A DNA stretch of 64,000 nucleotides, from contig CM040424.1 of assembly GCA_022702705.1 (NCBI GenBank), positions 79,301,452-79,365,451 of the forward strand, in the 5' to 3' direction. How positions within the stretch are numbered: position 1 is the stretch's first letter; every line of letters begins with the position of its first letter. This document shows, in pieces, positions 32,291 to 45,010 of this stretch. A program made the translations under genes and the position numbers. This DNA is from Papilionanthe hookeriana x Papilionanthe teres (taxonomy: Eukaryota > Streptophyta > Magnoliopsida > Asparagales > Orchidaceae). Below the pieces are notes generated by a model that saw only the letters and a list, made by a program, of their open reading frames with translations, was not told the origin of the DNA and did no database searches.

Positions 32291-33030
32291 GAGGAAAGTG
32301 CACAATAATGAACAAAAACTGAGTTTTATATCAACTATTTCTCATAAAATGATTCCCCTATTAATAGAAAAGTGGATACGATATATGAAATTATATGTTT
32401 GCCCTTATTTTAATGGGGGTGTTACAGAATATTTTAGATATTTTACACTTATAGCCTATGCCTCAATAACCATATCACTCGATAGACACATTGGTTCGGT
32501 AAGACATGTTTGTCTGACTGTAATGAAGCGGGATTATCGATCAGCCTTCGAAGGTCTTAGGGTCAACAAGACTCAGCATCGATCGACTTAGCATTGTTGG
32601 TCAACTATTCTAGTCTTTGTGTCGACTATCGATCCCCTGGTGACGAGTTCATGTTGACAGAGTGAGACTCAGTTATCGAGCAATTAGCGAACTACCTTAA
32701 TCAGACATATATCTCATTCTTTTGACTCAAGGATGCTTCATGGATTACATTATGGCTAGTTTATGATCAGGAACCTTAAAGGCGTTCATGAGATGGTTGA
32801 GGAAACTGAACTCTTTTTTCTTAAGTCAATTTGTGGCGAGAGGTAGGTCGATGCCAGTGCTCGACTCGATTAACCTTAGTCCTTGCTTCGATTGGCTTAC
32901 ATCTAGTCGACCTCCAACCTTAGTTTAGGGGGCTTGCATATGGTCAGGCAAGATTTTTGGTCTTTTGTCAGTGAGCCCTCCTTAGTTGTACTTCTTCGTC
33001 TACTTGTTTGTTGGATCTCTTTGAGATTCT
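32291..33030. other. Unclassified region, probably old retroelement DNA
   Basis: It is rich in TCGA-containing words and slightly higher in GC than the neighbours, with no protein domain I recognise. The open frame 32298-32591 has none of the usual retroelement motifs. Confidence 0.35.
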
Positions 33031-33039
33031 AATGTACAT

Positions 33040-33830
33040 CAATAAGTCTAGCACAAATCTCAATGCATTTTTAGCACAAAAAGTTCAAGATTCAAATCCA
33101 AAATCATTGAGGGCCTTCATTCCAGAAAGTTTATATTCAAATTGACCGTCTCGACATGACAAACCTGATATACCAAAAATGGTCTAAATATAATCATTAA
33201 CACATGTTTAGAGGCTTCAAATCATTAATTTAATAGTCAAAATAGACACCAAATATTACATACATACAGTAAAATTAAGTGTCTTATTAAGAAAAATTCG
33301 ACCACCAATGATTAAGGAGAATCAACATTAGTAGATCAATCGGGTGGTTATGGGAGCTATTAGTCCAATGACCAAAATGCCCCTCGCTTGGAGCCTATAA
33401 ATTGGTCTCATCTCTTCACTTGAAAAAAAACGAGTCTAATTCCAGTGTTGTTCTGAACAAAAGATCTGACAATAACCTCCACCTTTTGTAGTCATCGACC
33501 ACTGGCCAATGTCAACCACCGTCAGTCGTCCCCTACTCACCATCGTTTGTGAACTCTATTGTGTAACAATATATCACATTCAAAAGTGGAATATTTTGAG
33601 TAATGAAAGACCTTGTTGAATAATGAAGAACTCTGTTAAACAGCAAAATATCCCAAATACTGCCCAATGAAATACCTCAACCACAGTGTATTAAAGACCG
33701 TGTGATAACTCTCGATGGTAATTACTCCAGAGTGCTATTTTCATAATATAGTGAATCTTTATGTATCTTGCGTACAGACAAATATTGTTTGTATAACATC
33801 ATAACCATTTTCCAATTGCGATATAAAAAT
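33040..33830 (+). repeat. LTR of the same family, diverged copy
   Basis: It contains ATTTTTAGCACAAAAAGTTCAAGATTCAAAT, AAATTGACCGTCTCGACATG, CTATAAATTGG (33396) and a short CGACCACTGGCCAATGTCAACC triplet block (33498). The order matches 12132-13115 and 38855-40146. No clear end motifs remain. Confidence 0.5.
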
Positions 33831-34594
33831 CAATCTTCACACTTGTAAATTCTGATGTAACTAGGCCACATGATTTTTTCCTCGCCAGATTTCCACTGAA
33901 AAATTTTTAGTGTCTTCTCCAATTAATTTTCTTTATATCTGTATTATGCTTCTATACAACAACTAGATATTAAATTATTACTCTATGACCATGAATCTTC
34001 CAACAAGAGTGACCTAATGATTAAAAATTTTAACAAGGGTTATTTAATATTTAGTTGAAAGTCATCTCAAAGCTTAATAAACAAATAAATACATTTGCAA
34101 AGAATAGTCTTCAGCTCAATCTGACTCTTCTACAGCCTATTCCCATTCAGCACTGATAATCATCATGCATGCTAGAAAGAAATGCAATGAACAACAAAAC
34201 AAGCAAAAACAGAGGACAAAATTCATTTCACTCCAAGACAACTAGAAAAGGAGGAACTAAATACATAGATTTATGTGAGAAATCTTTAAAAAAACCAAAG
34301 GTTAAAGAGAAGAAAATTCTTTACACTCGAAGGCGATTAGACAACGGACTGTGCGTGTGCATCCTGATAGAACTAATTTAAGAAAACGAATAAAAAATAG
34401 TACCCCCAAAATTATTTTCCATAATTTTCATTGCGCCAAATATGTCGGAATACAAATTTTTCGATCAAGACATATAGATATCACTCATAGTACACCAAAA
34501 CATAGATTTCATATTTACATATAAGCAGAGCAAAAATCATCAAAGAAAAACATAGAAAAAGGTTCCTATACACTTCATTTAGCATGAAATTAAT
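33831..34594. other. Intergenic AT-rich DNA downstream of the B3 gene
   Basis: Nothing recognised. It will include the 3' UTR of the minus-strand B3 gene. Confidence 0.5.
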
Positions 34595-37418
34595 TTAGCC
34601 AATCAAAATAGGAGTATCAATGGTATTTCCTCGTGTAAAAAGAGCAGTTGTTGCTCTTTCAGGTAATTCTCCACTTAGAATCTGAACTCTGAATCTCAGC
34701 TCTTTGTCATTCATCAGTTCAAAAACACAGCCATCTCCAACTTTTAAATTATTATCCAACACAAATTGTTTCCATCCCTCTTTTATAAACTTGGAGCTGT
34801 GGAACACTTTGCATTGTGCAGCCCATTCTTTTTCTCGGCAGCATAGTATAATCCATGCTGATGATGGAGGAAGAAATTCACTGAAACTATTTGGAATTTT
34901 CTGACAAATAATCAACATTTCATTAGTTTTAAGGAGAAATTAACTAAGCTAACTTAACATTTATAACAAAATAATACATACATACATGCATACAGGCAGA
35001 CAAATACAAACAACTATACATCGACACATCGATCCATCCACGCACATGCCCTCATGCACCACACCATACCACAAACACAAACAGACACACACACACATAC
35101 AAACATACATACATACATACATACATACATATTCATTAGAAAGATCCTCTATGATTTAACAAAAGAAAGAAGAAAGTTGAAACAAAAAAAGACATAATAC
35201 TGTCAATTTTATATTTGTTGATGAACATTATTAAAATATGTTGGAAAAAGATAAAAAACAGGGTAGAAATTATCCAAAGCTTTAAGTTGTGAAATATGGC
35301 TTAAAGATTTAAAACATATCACAGACTGATAGGGGCTCTTTCTCATCAAATATAAGCTTTCATCATAAGCAGCATATTAGCTACTTCGAAAGAAATAACA
35401 TCAACTAGAATTATTCCGTCTTGGGGAGCAAAAAAACCACGTAAAATCATAAATTTTAGCCTCTGAAAAAATAGGTTTGAGAAATTACCACTAAAAAACT
35501 ACGGCAAACACTAGCAGTTCCCATTATAGCAGTGAAATATGGCTTTCCTTCAAGGTGATGGATCTTATGGTTTGGAATTGGCTCAGTATGACCTGCAAGA
35601 TGAAGGTGAAGGGCTGAACAGCCTATAGCACTTCACTCACACTCATCTGATTCTCAGATGGTAAAATTTCATTCAAAATAAAAAAGAATAAAATTCAGAA
35701 AATAGAAACCTTCAGTACTAGTTTACAACCCATTGGAGCATACTTACCACTAAGTTTATTTGATTCTTTGCAACCAGGCTCCATTTGAGAGCTAGCACAT
35801 CCCCCATTCTTCCTACGGGAGCTTCCAACTGATCCACAAACCTAAAAGTTTGTATTTAATAAATTAGAAGTTACAAGAAACTTCATAAAACTGAGGTTTT
35901 TTCTTCTTTAATTTACATTATACTGACTCTGTGTTAACACCATTATATTAAGGATTAAACAACAATTATCATCCTCTACATCCCCAGCTAATATGAGTGT
36001 ATAAATGTATGATTAAGTTATTCAAGATTAATTTTTGACATGTAAGCCAACATAAAGAATATTTTTTTCATAAAACTGGCAAATTTTATTTAGCAATATC
36101 CATGAATGTAATGTTTGTTGCTCGTTTAATGATTCTCATATGATACTGCAGAAAGGCTAGAGCAATTATAACCTTCATTAGTGAAACGAGTCCAGGCGAA
36201 AATATTGCAGCATCAATATGACAGAACCTGATTCGTACTCGCCAGCATCCATCCAAATGGCGACAAAAGTTTGTTTAATTACATTAAATATATGGTTGTA
36301 ACTTTAATTTGTTTTAAAATAGTATTTTTCTTTTAGTTTTAGCCTATAAATAGGGATGCATAGTGGCAATTGGGCATTAATAAGACTAACGATTTCTCTC
36401 TTCCTGATTTCTTCCTTTCTCATATTTCTCTTGCCACCTTACCCCTTCAGCTCCCTATCATTCCCTATCAAATAGCTTGTAGTAGACATGCTTGTAAAAT
36501 GTATACATCACGGAGAAGTAGAGAATGAGTAAATAATAGGAAAGTATGCCAAAACAAAAAAGAAAAAAAGCGTTGCAACAAGAAGAAAAAATATTAAAAA
36601 GTGCATGATAGAGACCTCCACTAATTCTCTCTAACATATCCATACCATGATGCATTCTCGCATTAGGATTATAAACAAGAATCAAAACACAAAACCATTT
36701 GATCAGAAATATAAGACAACAAAAAATGAGATTTGAGTCTCAATTTATGGGACCAAAAAAGTAGTCTTGAAGTCATATTATAGCAATCTTGTATTGCATT
36801 GCATTAAATGTCCTATTTTCATTATTTTTCTTACACGCTAAGAACCAAGTACCAAAATTTCTTTCACAGGAAGCCACCATTAACTGATTAAAGTAACTAA
36901 GCACTCATAAAAGAATGAAGATGACAGATTGTGACTATGCGTCCTTGAATTAGCATCCACGACTTAATCCAAAACTCCAAGCAACATTTTATCGAGAAAT
37001 CAAACAGATAAGTTGGGAAATACTTGCAGACATACACATTTGTAACTCTAGTAATCTTGTTCCCTTAAATCTAAGCAAATAGAAAGAAAACCTATTTATT
37101 CCAAAAAACAAGCCAATACGGGAAAAAAGCCATTAGCTTTTAAATGGATTCATGAACCCACATTCTACTTTCTTCAAACCCATGATTCACACGAAGAATA
37201 TAGACCGCACAAAACCCTAGTTTTTTATGACTACTTAGTTATTCACATTTTATGTAAATTGGGTAATGATTCTGACAAAGTTCTCCAAAATCTTTATAAC
37301 GGAATATAAGGAAAAAGAAGAAAGAAGAATGAATATACAGAATAACTTTGAACAGTAAAGGTGGAAATGGCTGCAGAACTACCTCCTCTTCGGAGAGGGA
37401 AGACAGAGCGCCGTTCAT
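34595..37418 (-). CDS. B3-domain protein, REM-like, four-exon model
   Basis: Three exons are well supported: 35841-35748 (VCGSVGSSRRKNGGCASSQM...), 35592-35489 (IHHLEGKPYFTAIMGTASVC then RSFLV) and 34900-34595 (KIPNSFSEFLPP, then FIKEGWKQFVLDNNLKVGDG, CVFELM, stop). Each has a clean acceptor (TTTTAG, TTGCAG, TTGTCAG) and a GTAAG or GTAAT donor, and phases agree. The last two exons form one B3 DNA-binding fold with the KPYF..I and GW..FV.DN.L..GD.CVFEL hallmarks of plant REM proteins. A possible first exon, 37418-37383 (MNGALSSLSEEE), ends GAG|GTAGTT in the right phase and would give 179 residues, but it is weakly supported. Many REM proteins carry two or more B3 domains; I find only one here. 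It would be a nuclear transcription factor, often reproductive in expression (family knowledge). Confidence 0.68.
35080..35131. repeat. CA/CATA microsatellite
   Basis: ACACACACACATACAAACATACATACATACATAC... The tetranucleotide CATA repeats eight times or so. It lies in the last intron of the B3 gene, and related short motifs extend back to 34978. Confidence 0.9.
35842..37382. other. Intron 1 of the B3 gene with a possible solo LTR
   Basis: Within the first intron, 36217-36470 has a TGACAG start, a TATA box in TTTAGCCTATAAATAGG (36338) and a pyrimidine-rich tail to CTATCA, as in small copia LTRs. No target duplication is clear. The remainder is AT-rich without recognisable structure. Confidence 0.3.
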
Positions 37419-37526
37419 ACGTGGAGCGTATGAAAACCCTCTTGATTCGGAAGTGAAAAAGCGTTTCCATTAATAGTACATGTGAGTTTTTCTCTCTCTC
37501 TTTTTTCACAAAATATTGTCACTGCA

Positions 37527-37849
37527 GAATGTTTTCAGGAGTTATTACAGGATTATTAGTGGGTTATTGTGAAGTTATTGATAGATTATTATAGGAGTTA
37601 TTTGGGGATATTGCGGGGCTATTGAAATGGAACTGCGGAGCTTATTGAGGAGCTATTGTTTGGATATTGCGGGTTTATTGGAGTTAATACTCCAATAAAA
37701 TTGAAATAATCAGCAATAACACGGCAATAACCTCCCAATAATCTCCGCAGTTTTCACTCCAATGAAACCGTGAATGTTATTTTCGGGTTCTTGCAGGGTT
37801 ATTGGCGTTAATACCCCAATAAAACCAAAATAACCCCCTGATAACATTC
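37527..37849. mobile_element. MITE with GGTTATTG repeats, upstream of the B3 gene
   Basis: The left end GAATGTTTTCAGGAGTTATT is the imperfect inverse of the right end (AATAACCCCCTGATAACATTC). Inside, GGGTTTATTGGAGTTAATAC/TCCAATAAAA (37668) and GGGTTATTGGCGTTAATACC/CCAATAAAA (37797) are direct repeats, each of which is also a small palindrome. It starts 109 bp upstream of the proposed start codon, in the promoter region. Confidence 0.6.
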
Positions 37850-38019
37850 GGGGTTCCAATCAAGATACCTCTGCGGATCCATTATGAGGTAGGCCCAGTA
37901 TAAATCATGTGACAATATTTTATAGAACTCTGGATGTAGAGTTACGTTCAGAGTATGGACAGAAAATTTTCTCGTCAGAATGACTCGTTGTTCGCGGATA
38001 ATTCATGTTCTACTCGTTA

Positions 38020-38525
38020 AAAAATTTGTGTTTGATTTGTTCGTTAAGTTTACAAGCCAAACATGTGTTCGATATACAAAAACAACCTGAAAACAAACAT
38101 AATTTGTTTGTTCATGCTAAGGTATATTTTAACTCGAAATAATTATATATTTATATAAATTAATAGGTCTAATTGATGAGTAGTATTTTTTAAATAATTT
38201 AATTGAGTACAAAGCTACAAATATTTATAATAAATTAAAACTGTTAATTAAAAAAGAGAATAAAAATATATTAAATTATATCTAAATGTTTTTTTAATTT
38301 AAATAATAAGATTCAAATCTCGTCCCAACCCTTATAATCTATGATCAAGTGACTAGAGTTATCAAAAAATAATTTTTTGTGCGCGAACAAGTCATGTTTG
38401 GCTCACTAAGCAAACGAGCCGAACACGAGTCGAGACTGAGCTCGCTCGTGTTCGGCTCGTTGACACCTCTATCTGAAAGTACTGTCTCGTGTTCGGCTCA
38501 TTTACACCCCCTATCTGAAAGTGCA
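38020..38525. repeat. GTTCG-rich dispersed repeat, diverged
   Basis: It contains TTCTACTCGTTAAAAAATTTG, GTTTGATTTGTTCGTTAAGTTTAC and AACGAGCCGAACACGAGTCG, then CGTGTTCGGCTC twice (38446 and 38488). It resembles the repeat at 63391-64000. It is a well-spread motif type in plant genomes; I cannot assign a transposon class. Confidence 0.5.
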
Positions 38526-38555
38526 ATCGCCGCATATAGTTATCACTCTTTTTTT

Positions 38556-38815
38556 AAGGACATTCACTCACATGTCACCCAAGTTTTATGTCCTTATATA
38601 TCTATTATATTTACATATGTGATACATAATAATCCAAAGTTTAGCATCACATAAAAATAGCAAAAATCAGTCTTTTAAAAGTGTTATATAAATCTTTTAA
38701 GGAATAAATTTATTACCCTAAGATGTTAATAAGTGTAAAAATAACTTTTCTATGTCTGACATGTAAATACATAAGAATTGTGTTATATGTGTATAAATTT
38801 TTCTTTTCTATTGAA
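38556..38815. mobile_element. MITE, TACATAC family
   Basis: TTAAGGACATTCACTCACATGTCACCCAAGTTTTATG at the left and CATGTAAATACATAAGAATTGTGTTATATGTGTATAAATTTTTC at the right are imperfect inverses. They match the copy at 48050-48265. Confidence 0.5.
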
Positions 38816-38854
38816 AAGGGTATGATATAGAGAGTAAAATATATATTTTATGCG

Positions 38855-40146
38855 TCATAAATAATTGTTTTAATTATGCACGAATCTCAGAGCATTTTGA
38901 GCAAGAAATAATTTTAAATATGAATTCAAGATCATTCGAGCTTAGATTTCACAAACTTATAAACAAATTGAGCATCTCGGTAAGATGAACCCAACGACTC
39001 CAAATTTAGTCCATCTCGGGTACAATTAAGCTCATATTAAACCGTTTAAACATAATAAATAATCAAATGGATTCTGAATCTGCCAAATTCATATTCAAAA
39101 TGAGCGTCTCGATGAGACGAATCCAACGAGCCCAAGATTATTCAATTCTGATATCATTAAGGCACTTAAATATTAATAAAATTTTGTTTGATCAAGGAAT
39201 CACTTTAGGCCGGTCAATGGAGTGGTCCGACTTCATACAATATTTATTGAGTATGCCACTCCCAAAATCTATAAATAGAGTCTTACTCTCTTCATGAGGG
39301 ACCTGGATCTAGAATACAAACTTATAGAGCTCTACGCTCATGAAGGTGCTTGAGCTCCACCACCGTCGGACCTTTGTTAACAAGTTGTCACCGCAATTGG
39401 ATCGTTGTCGCCTCTGTTAAGTCACCGCAATTTAGTCATTGTTGAAACTGGACCAAAACTGCCAGGAAACTACCGTCAAGTTGATTTCACCATCAAACCA
39501 TCATTGCCCGACCATCGCCATATAGTCGTGGTCACGGCCAAACCACAGTCGTTGTCACCGAACCACTGTTGCCCGACCACCATCGTAGATTCAACTGCCA
39601 AACCATCGTTGCCCTACAGCCACCATCTGGCTACCATTGCCATAGGACTACCGTCGTCACAGAACCGCTATTAACATCTGACCATTGATGTTTGGCCTTC
39701 ATCGTTGTTGATGTCGCACATACACTACCACCGTCATTTTACCATCATCGCCACCGACTGAGCTCTATTGTTTGATCATTACCATCAATGTCGCTACCGC
39801 TAATTTCGGCATCATATTTTTTGTCGCTCGACCTTGACATATGGCTTTTCTTCATTACAGTCGGTTCACCGCTACTTTCCCAATATTTTTGTCATTTCCC
39901 CAATGAAAGTCATGTCCCACTCACGTAATATTGAGTTCGGCTATTAAAGGCCCATTAAACTTTCATAACACACATCGACATAGTGGAATCATTTTAATTG
40001 GGTCAAGCCCTGTTGTTGTTCCCTTTTTGGTTTTTCAAATAAAAACTCTATTATTTTTTTGTCAATTTATTTTTACTTGTGCTGGTCAGATCTTCGTACT
40101 ACACTAAGAAGCTAATATATCACTTTACTGCCGCGAAATTACAAAC
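38855..40146 (+). repeat. LTR, family copy C (largest)
   Basis: It contains GAGCAAGAAATAATTTTAAAT, two direct repeats of GAGC.TCTCG.T.AGA.GAA.CCAACGA (38970 and 39103), TATA box ATCTATAAATAGAG (39269), a long run of CCACCGTC / CATCGTC / CCATTGCC triplets (39358-39850), a TTTGGTTTTTCAAATAAAAAC block (40027) and a final CTTTACTGCCGCGAAATTAC. It is followed by a gypsy-like leader word. Confidence 0.7.
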
Positions 40147-40636
40147 AAGCAAAAGTTTGGTGCCGTCTATGGGAGATAATCCCACCATCGAAAAACTTAT
40201 AAAATATGTGAAATGGCCAACATATGCAATACTTGTAACAATTGAGCATACCTTTTTGACACCTACCTCTTTAGGGGACAATCACGCAACCAGAGAAATC
40301 AAGCAAGTGTTTTTTTCCTACATTAAAAAAGTTATCCTATTGGCGAAGGCGCCCAACGCTCATCGTTGGAAGACCGAGTATGCAAAATGGATAAGTATCA
40401 ATATGAGAATCTTCAACTCATACATGATCCTAATTAGCTACTGCCCACACAACCAGATGGGTCTACTTGCCACAAGGTCAAAGCATGTAGAGAATCTCCC
40501 ACTCGAGAATACTCGCATTGGCCCCCTTTCTCGTTATGATGAGATTCCTCCTTCGAAAGGCCAAGATGTTAATGTACTTGATATTGCAAGTTTAGCCATC
40601 CATCTCATGCAGCTAGATCGATTAGTAACCCTCTGA
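40147..40636 (+). pseudogene. Retroelement relic after LTR C (gag-like, uncertain)
   Basis: It opens with AAAGTTTGGTGCCGTCTATGGGA, close to the TTTGGCGCCGTCTGTGGGA that follows 5' LTRs in some plant retroelements. The open frame through 40636 contains APNAHRWKTEYAKWISINMR, where the W.....W spacing is reminiscent of gag, but it has no zinc knuckle and ends before any protease. I cannot confirm the family. Confidence 0.4.
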
Positions 40637-41479
40637 AGCTCATTGGAAATTTGGCTCAACCATACCTTACCAACACTCTCATTGATGCAATCTGCGATGA
40701 TGTGTGGCACCTAGTTTAAGAAGAGTTCTCTCTAAGGGATAGGGATTTTTACCCTACTTGTTTTAATTTTCAAGGCTCGTTGCCTTTGGCCTAAATAGTC
40801 CTAAAACACCCCATCCCAACAAGCCTCAAGTTTTTAAAAAGCAACTCATATGATAAGGTATCTCATCTTTATAATACATTGACTATTACTGAACTATCAT
40901 GTACATCCAATGGGCTGTTGTTGCACTTCTTTGTAAATTTTTAAGGTATCTCACCTTTACAATAGAATTAAGGGACACACCCTTACTTCACTCTCTCACC
41001 GGAGGGACACATCTTCAATAAACTTGCCAGACTTTGGGGTGCAATTCAAAGTCTTTTCTCATCTTTCAAGAATTCATCAAAATCATGGAGAATCACTTAA
41101 GAGTGCTTCCGAAGATTTTGTACTGAAGCCTATTAGATTCTAGGGTGAATCTTGAATTTTTTTAGAGGGGTTTTTTTTAAGGGCTTTACCCATAACCTTT
41201 CTACTCAAAAACATTGCTGATGAGGCTTTCATTGCATACAAAGGATAATTACTCTTACCATATGATGGGAGAATTTTCTCAATAAATGACTTTATCCAAT
41301 TCATTATTGTTAAGTTAGAATCAACATATAATGCAGCCTTTGGATTTGACATTTCAATCTATTTTTGATAGTGTTAATTATATACCACAACATCCAGACA
41401 TGTTTTCTCTCCTCCAATGCTATAAAAGAACTTCCCACAACACTGACTTACTGATTCTCCTCAAAATATAAGTTGTGAT
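40637..41479. other. Unclassified, probably decayed retroelement internal DNA
   Basis: There is no recognisable domain. An open frame at 41140-41352 (minus) shows no motif I can name. Confidence 0.35.
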
Positions 41480-42740
41480 GTGCTATCAAGAGTTGTCCTT
41501 GAGAAATAAGGACTTCGACCTCAGCCAAAATAATCATTTATCACCCCTTCTTAGAGGACTTCAAGCTACCAGACATTGACCATATGAGGGGGGTAACCAC
41601 CATTAAAATCTTGAAAGGTCATTCACATCAACATCTTGGGGCATGATTATGGTTGGGTAGTCTTCCGGCCTCTAGACATCAAGATTATGAGAACCAATTC
41701 TAGTCTTGGGGCAGGCAACTTTCACCACAATTTTGGATAGTCACTCTGTCAACCTCTTAGACATGATAATATTTGAACAAGTTCTGATATCCAAGATAAT
41801 ATTATTAGCAACCCACAAATCTTCTCATAAATACCAAATATTTCAAGTTCTACATATAGTCCTTAGCTGAAATTCTACATATACTCCCTAGGCGGGGATG
41901 TAACCATAACCTCAAAAAGGTAGCAATGATCTACAGACTAGCTAACTTTTCTTTTAATTCAAGATTCATGCAACCATTATCCCTTTCTGATGAGGTGGGG
42001 ATGTTTGCCTCTTCCAAACAAGATAATGTCATTGAGTTAATCATCTATCACCCCTTCTCAGAGGACTTCAAGCTACCAGACAATGACCATATGAGGGTAG
42101 TAACCACCACTAAAATCTTGAAAGGTCATTCACGTCAACATCTCGGGGCATGATCATGGTTGGGTCGTTTTCCCGCCTCTAGACATCAAGATTATAAGAA
42201 CAATTCTAGTCTTGGGGTAACTTTAACCACAACTTTGGATAGTCACTGTCAACCTCTTAGACATGATAATATCTGAACAAGTTCTTGATATCTAAGATAA
42301 TATCATTAGCAACTCACAAATCTTCTCATAAATACCAAATATTTCAAGTTCTTGGGGCATGATTATGGTTGGGTAGTCTTCACGCCTCTAGACATCAAGA
42401 TTATGAGAGCTAATTCTAGTCTTGGGGCAACTTTCACCACAACTTTGGATAGTCACTCTGTCAACCTCTTAGACATTATAATATTTGAATAAGTTATTGA
42501 TATCCAAGATAATATTATTAGCAACTCACAAATCTTCTCATAAATACCAAATATTTCAAGTTCTACATATAGTCCTTAGCTAAAATTCTACTCCCTAGAC
42601 GGGGATGTAGCCATAACCTCAAAAAGGTTGCAATGATCTAAAGATAAACGAACTTTTCTTTTAATTAAATTCATGCAACAATTATCCCTTTCTGATTAGG
42701 TGTGGATGTTTGACCTCTTCAAAACAAGTTAATGTCATTG
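41480..42740. repeat. Tandem repeats of ~500 bp and ~210 bp
   Basis: The segment GAGGACTTCAAGCTACCAGACA occurs at 41557 and 42061. GGGGCATGATTATGGTTGGG occurs at 41637, (with changes) 42145 and 42355. AGACATCAAGATTATGAGA occurs at 41663, (with a change) 42181 and 42390. CCATAACCTCAAAAAGGT occurs at 41904 and 42611. The unit is duplicated in full once, and its right part once more. Confidence 0.85.
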
Positions 42741-42759
42741 AGTAACACTCCTCGAACAA

Positions 42760-43790
42760 CCTTGATATGTTAAAAATTCTTGACGAATTTCCCTCGACAT
42801 CTTCCACACGTACCAATATTCTAATTAACAACCTTAAATACACCAAACATCCTTGGTAAATTTTCTTACATATCTTTCGCGCGGTTTAACATTTTGAGTA
42901 ACACTCTAATGAATAACATTTTCTATAGGCTAATGTTACACAGTGTAACACTAATGTCACTGTGTAACACTTTGAAAAACAACCCTCGAATAGATCAAAC
43001 ATCTTTAGTGAATTTCATTCTATTTCTTCCACACAGGCCAATGTTGTCCGAGTAATACTCTAATAAATAACCTCATATTGGTCAAGTGTCCATGGTGCAT
43101 AACCTCATAACCTTAAATAGATCAAACATCCTTGGTAAATTTTCCAATTAACAACCTTAAATAGATCAAACATCCTTGGTAAATTTTCTTACATATCTTT
43201 CTCGCGGTTTAACATTTTGAGGAGCACTCTAATGAATAACCTTTTCTATAGGCTAATGTTACACAGTGTAAAACTAATGTCACTGTATAACACTTTGAAA
43301 AACAACCCTCGAATAGATCAAACATCTTTAGTGAATTTCATTCTATTTCTTCCACACAGGTAATACTCTAATAAATAACCTTATATTGGTCAAGTGTCCA
43401 TGGTGCATAACCTCATAACCTTAAATAGATCAAACATCCTTGGTAAATTTTCCAATTAACAACCTTAAATAGATCAAACATCCTTGGTAAATTTTCCAAT
43501 CTTTCTCGCGATTTAACATTTTGAGTAACACTCTAATGAATAACCTTTTCTATAGGCTATTGTTACACAGTGTAACACTAATGTTAACACTAATGTCACT
43601 GTGTAACACTTTGAAAAACAACCCTCGAATAGATCAAACATCTTTAGTGAATTTCATTCTATTTCTTCCACACTGGCCAATGTTGTCCGAGTAAACTCTC
43701 TAATAAATAACCTCATATTGGTCAAGCTCACTCAACTGGTGCATAACCGCATAACCTCATATTGGTGCATAACCTCATAATCTCTATCGC
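42760..43790. repeat. Three ~300 bp tandem units with a TGTTACACAGTGTAACA palindrome
   Basis: Units centred at 42934, 43257 and 43561 (spacing 323 and 304) share CCTTAAATAGATCAAACATC, TTTCTCGCG.TTTAACATTTT, ATAGGCTAATGTTACACAGT, TCACTGTGTAACACTTTGAA and AACCTCATATTGGTCAAG. The 17-base palindrome TGTTACACAGTGTAACA is intact in the first and third units and has one changed base in the second. A related half, CACTGTGTAACA, follows 9-30 bases later. Confidence 0.88.
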
Positions 43791-45010
43791 TTGGCAATGA
43801 TCATTTGACAATAGTTGTCACCATTCAAGATATAAAATGAGTTAATTTACTTTGGGGGGAAAAGCTCACTCAACTGTGTCGGGCAACCATCGCTACTGGC
43901 TACTGCCATCACTATTGTCATAATATCATTGCTCTGATGACAGAGCATCTGCCATGACCACCATCTTGAGTCACTTCTGTTGCTATTAGGTTTATTCAAA
44001 CAAATTCTACACAAATTAGAATCTTCAAACTTGAATAATTACATGATTAAAGGCATTAAAGGTTAGTCATTTATTAAGTATAGGGATTGATTTGAAATTA
44101 ACTTTGTTCTAATCTAATGAGATATCGAGCAAAGTGATTTTAAATTGGATACACTCCTTTCTTTTATTATTTCATGTGTTATTCTTTCGAGTAATAAACA
44201 TAATTTTATGCTACAAATATATTAACATAATTTAAACATAATGACTGACAAACAAACAACCAACTTAATTTCTTAACAATCAAATTATTAAAAATTAAAT
44301 TATAACATTTCAATCGACGAGAGAGGAGGCTCCCATGGCTTCTTTTAGTCAAGGGGGAAAAAGGTGGTAGAAAGAGGATTTGTTCCTCTATCTTCAAGGG
44401 AGAAAAGGTCAAGGAGAGGGAGGCCTAGCTCTATGGGGATCAGCTGCTGTAAGTGGGGGTGTGTGGTTTGGATCTTATAATAAATAATGCTGTTCCCATG
44501 TAATTTTAGAGTAGCCATTATTTATTATTTCTTAAATAATGTCAAAGCTTTGTTTTCATATATTTTGAATGAATCAAACAATCTGATTATGAAGATCCTC
44601 AAGCCCCATCTTTCACGTCCACCATTAGCGCTGGCAGAGAGGAATGTTATATAGCAATTATTTATATAACACCATTGACCTATTTTTATATAGCAGCAGA
44701 GTAGTTAAGATATATATTACATAATATGTTAACAAAAGTTAGATGATAGTGAAGAGAAATGTTTTAAGCCTAAACAGCAACCTTTCTTGAGACCATTTTC
44801 TGTCTTGTTTTCCTAAAAAATCACACATGAACTGATTATATATGAAGAACTAAAACCCCAAAAGAATAAAATGAAAAAAGAAGAAAAGCCTGTCACTTTT
44901 AGCCAAAGAAAGTAAAAAACACAGCAACAAAAACCAAACTATATCATCAACTTGATGATAGATGGAAAGCATTGAAAAAATGGACCGTCAATCCAAATCA
45001 GATCAATATT
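43791..45010. other. AT-rich intergenic DNA and cyclin 3' flank
   Basis: 43860-43980 contains CAACCATCGCTACTGGCTAC triplets vaguely like those of the LTR family. Beyond that I see nothing supported. Confidence 0.4.

Noticed and set aside
41140..41352. Minus-strand frame of 70 codons (starts MSNPKAALYV)
   Set aside because: No motif, no neighbours and no splice context; it lies in probable retroelement DNA.
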